Origin: Patescibacteria group bacterium | Lineage (GTDB): Bacteria > Patescibacteriota > Minisyncoccia > JAHIHE01 | Assembly: GCA_018899995.1 (NCBI GenBank) | Contig: JAHIHE010000124.1 | Span: forward strand, 1-5,262 | Direction of reading: 5' to 3' | DNA: 5,262 nucleotides | Shown here: piece after piece, positions 4,947-5,262 of the stretch | Numbering within the stretch: the first letter of the stretch is position 1 | Layout of the letters: each line of letters opens with the position of its first letter | The notes under the pieces: generated by a model | Databases searched by the model: none | What the model was told of the DNA's origin: nothing | The model's input: only the letters and a program-made list of their open reading frames with translations | Position numbers and translations under genes: made by a program

Positions 4947-5199
4947 TAAACTTTATGAATTTTTCTCCATAAGGCGATAGTGAATGAATCACGCTTCTGC
5001 CTTGATACTTTTTATTCAAAAGACCGGCTTGGACTAATCGCCTGGTATGTTCGGAAATGGTTTTAAAGTTTTTGTCTAAATTTTCAGCGATTCCCTCTAC
5101 GGTAATGCCGGGATTTCCGGAAACTAAAAGCAAAATATCAATTCGGTGATGATTGGCCACGCCCTTAAAATGTCTCTCAAATTGTTTTGCCGTCTTCAT
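4924..5199 (-). CDS. ArsR-family winged-helix transcriptional regulator
   Basis: The protein has 91 residues, a bare winged-helix domain typical of small ArsR-type repressors. Helix 1 carries HFKGVANHHRIDILLLVSGN (10-29). The helix-turn-helix is ITVEGIAENLDKNFKTISEH (32-51), running into TRRLVQAGLL (52-61), with the recognition helix at about 44-58. The wing is KKYQGRSVIHSLSP (63-76), followed by a C-terminal helix. There is no cysteine, so the ELCVCDL-type metal site of ArsR/SmtB sensors is absent, and it is not a classic metal sensor. The inducing signal is unknown. A promoter and dyad operator lie directly upstream, so autoregulation is likely. The predicted transcript start coincides with the ATG, implying a leaderless mRNA, in line with the missing Shine-Dalgarno site. 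The final residues (TFQHS) are encoded within a repeat copy. Confidence 0.9.
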   Translation of the reverse strand: MKTAKQFERHFKGVANHHRIDILLLVSGNPGITVEGIAENLDKNFKTISEHTRRLVQAGLLNKKYQGRSVIHSLSPYGEKFIKFIKTFQHS

Positions 5200-5205
5200 A
5201 TTCTT

Positions 5206-5234
5206 ATTCTAACAAAATATTCCGACATTCTCAA
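5206..5234 (-). promoter_or_regulatory. Promoter of the ArsR-type gene
   Basis: On the minus strand TTGAGA (5229-5234) and TAGAAT (5206-5211) are each 5-of-6 matches to consensus, with the ideal 17-bp spacer (5212-5228). Counting about 7 nt from the -10 box puts the transcript start at or beside the ATG at 5199. The -35 box lies at the centre of the dyad repeat. Confidence 0.65.
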
Positions 5235-5253
5235 GAATGTTGGAATGTTTTTA
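5217..5253. repeat. 37-bp dyad repeat, copy 2: probable operator of the ArsR-type gene
   Basis: ATTCC-G-ACATTCT-CA-AGAATGT-T-GGAAT forms a dyad centred between 5232 and 5233, extended outward by T-G and A-T pairs. It can be read as four 7-bp half-sites: ATATTCC, ACATTCT, AGAATGT and GGAATGT. It covers the -35 box and most of the spacer of the regulator's promoter, the expected place for an autorepressor. Copy 1 lies 307 bp away at the other end of the gene. Confidence 0.75.
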
Positions 5254-5262
5254 GTTATTGAG

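Noticed and set aside
4910..5253. CRISPR array formed by the two 37-bp repeats.
   Set aside because: There are only two copies, the interval is a protein-coding gene rather than a spacer, and no cas gene is present.

Overview
The window looks like a chromosomal stretch from an AT-rich bacterium, most plausibly a member of the Patescibacteria (Candidate Phyla Radiation). That placement is an inference. It rests on the gene style (a secreted multidomain protease ending in a repeat type I associate with this group, a short HsdR-like stub, a minimal cupin), a tRNA gene without encoded CCA, and genes that mostly lack Shine-Dalgarno sites. The ArsR-like gene ends in TGA, so TGA is a stop here; this argues against the recoded Gracilibacteria/SR1 lineages.

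Layout, left to right. Positions 1-462 (minus) hold the N-terminal 154 residues of RadC, cut by the window edge, with a 26-codon HsdR-like stub (466-546) just upstream and a plausible promoter at 576-604. Positions 627-1553 (minus) encode a family-2 glycosyltransferase whose coding sequence contains five tandem heptamers (1339-1373). Divergent from it, 1596-1883 (plus) encodes a 95-residue two-helix membrane protein of unknown function. It has the only strong Shine-Dalgarno site in the window and its own intrinsic terminator. It converges on a 656-residue secreted M30-like metallopeptidase (1916-3886, minus), which lies directly downstream of a tRNA-Gly(TCC) gene (3908-3978, minus).

The 3979-4185 gap contains a 107-bp MITE-like element with perfect 18-bp terminal inverted repeats and a probable short target duplication. 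A cupin protein (4186-4599, minus) follows, with an inverted repeat just before its start codon. The 324-bp gap from 4600 to 4923 has no gene but holds a strong hairpin, an 11-bp direct repeat and a GC-rich hairpin island. The window ends with a 91-residue ArsR-type regulator (4924-5199, minus) bracketed by two near-identical 37-bp dyad repeats. One copy covers its promoter; the other overlaps its stop codon.

The genes do not form one obvious operon. The glycosyltransferase and the secreted peptidase both point to surface or envelope work. The regulator, its dyads and the downstream cupin could form a small autoregulated unit, but only the dyad at the regulator's own promoter is well supported. 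No complete new system is evident. The best leads are the dyad-bracketed regulator, the heptamer tract inside the glycosyltransferase and the MITE-like element.
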